Positions 11,728-11,863 of a DNA stretch of 11,863 nucleotides are shown piece by piece. The translations under genes and the position numbers were made by a program. The notes under the pieces were generated by a model. That model saw only the letters and a program-made list of their open reading frames with translations, was not told the DNA's origin and did not search any database. Source of the DNA: Serpens sp035306625 (GTDB lineage: Bacteria; Pseudomonadota; Gammaproteobacteria; Pseudomonadales; Pseudomonadaceae); NCBI GenBank assembly GCA_035306625.1, contig DATGNS010000143.1:1-11863 (forward strand), in the 5' to 3' direction. Numbering within the stretch: position 1 is the first letter of the stretch; the number at the start of each line of letters is the position of its first letter.

Positions 11728-11863
11728 TTGAGCAACGCGCTTCGCTTCCGCCTGGAGGATGTGCCGGCCAACCCTTACGCGGACCAACTGGCCCAGGGTT
11801 TCCGCCGTCTGGCATTCGCCGCGGATCTGGAATCCGAGTACCGCCGCTACCAGCTGGACCATA
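11728..11863 (+). CDS. Unidentified protein, N-terminal fragment (3' end outside window)
   Basis: An open frame runs to the window end and encodes 45 residues beginning MSNALRFRLEDVPANPY, with a charged helical ADLESEYRRYQLDH at the end. An in-frame stop at 11725-11727 means it must start inside the gap; TTG 11728 has AGGGA nine bases upstream (11714-11718). GTG 11761 is the alternative, with GGAGG too close to it. I do not recognise the protein. The charged N-terminus ending in a Glu/Arg-rich helix is reminiscent of the cytoplasmic start of membrane-bound GGDEF or sensor proteins, a weak guess. It is not RluB, a frequent scpB neighbour. Confidence 0.6.
   Translation, partial: MSNALRFRLEDVPANPYADQLAQGFRRLAFAADLESEYRRYQLDH

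Overview
The window is GC-rich DNA from a gammaproteobacterium, almost certainly Pseudomonas or a close relative. The evidence is the codon use (strong G/C at third positions) and the gene content and order. The set yciB, yciI, cpxR, a CpxP/Spy-like gene, cpxA on one strand, back to back with a PHP-domain gene, yciO, scpA and scpB on the other, is an arrangement I associate from memory with Pseudomonas. It is mostly core chromosome. I see no insertion sequence, phage gene, tRNA, rRNA or CRISPR array.

Region 1 (1-1382) is the most interesting part. A class I DAHP synthase gene (first step of aromatic amino acid synthesis) is preceded by two short frames packed with Tyr, Phe and Trp codons. The first, cut by the window start, is followed by a perfect 15-bp intrinsic terminator, which looks like a transcription attenuator. 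The second lies after that terminator, has its own ribosome binding site, and contains a Phe-Trp-Arg-Phe stretch (218-229) that can pair over 12 contiguous positions with the DNA just before the synthase start codon (309-320). That suggests a second, translational control step. Two aromatic-sensing leaders in series is the main finding.

Region 2 (1383-4950, plus strand) holds a Tag-like DNA glycosylase family protein with altered base-recognition positions, two tandem NlpC/P60 lipoproteins (probable peptidoglycan endopeptidases), and a CobT-family protein in which the two key glutamates are replaced by Thr and Asp. The gap before the glycosylase carries two mutually exclusive hairpins. Good candidate promoters precede the first lipoprotein gene and the CobT-like gene.

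Region 3 (4965-8479, minus strand) reads, in transcription order, yciB (septation/membrane protein), yciI, cpxR, a periplasmic CpxP/Spy-like chaperone, cpxA. A GTAAA-N6-GTAAA site matching the CpxR box lies in front of the chaperone gene, and an intrinsic terminator lies between it and cpxA. Together these suggest a feedback-controlled envelope stress module with reduced read-through into the kinase.

Region 4 (8480-11863, plus strand) begins with a 41-bp divergent gap with one AT-rich patch that could serve as -10 in both directions. It then has a PHP phosphoesterase (RNase AM/YciV family), yciO, scpA and scpB (condensin accessory subunits) in close or overlapping order. The window ends in the first 45 codons of an unidentified gene that probably starts with TTG.
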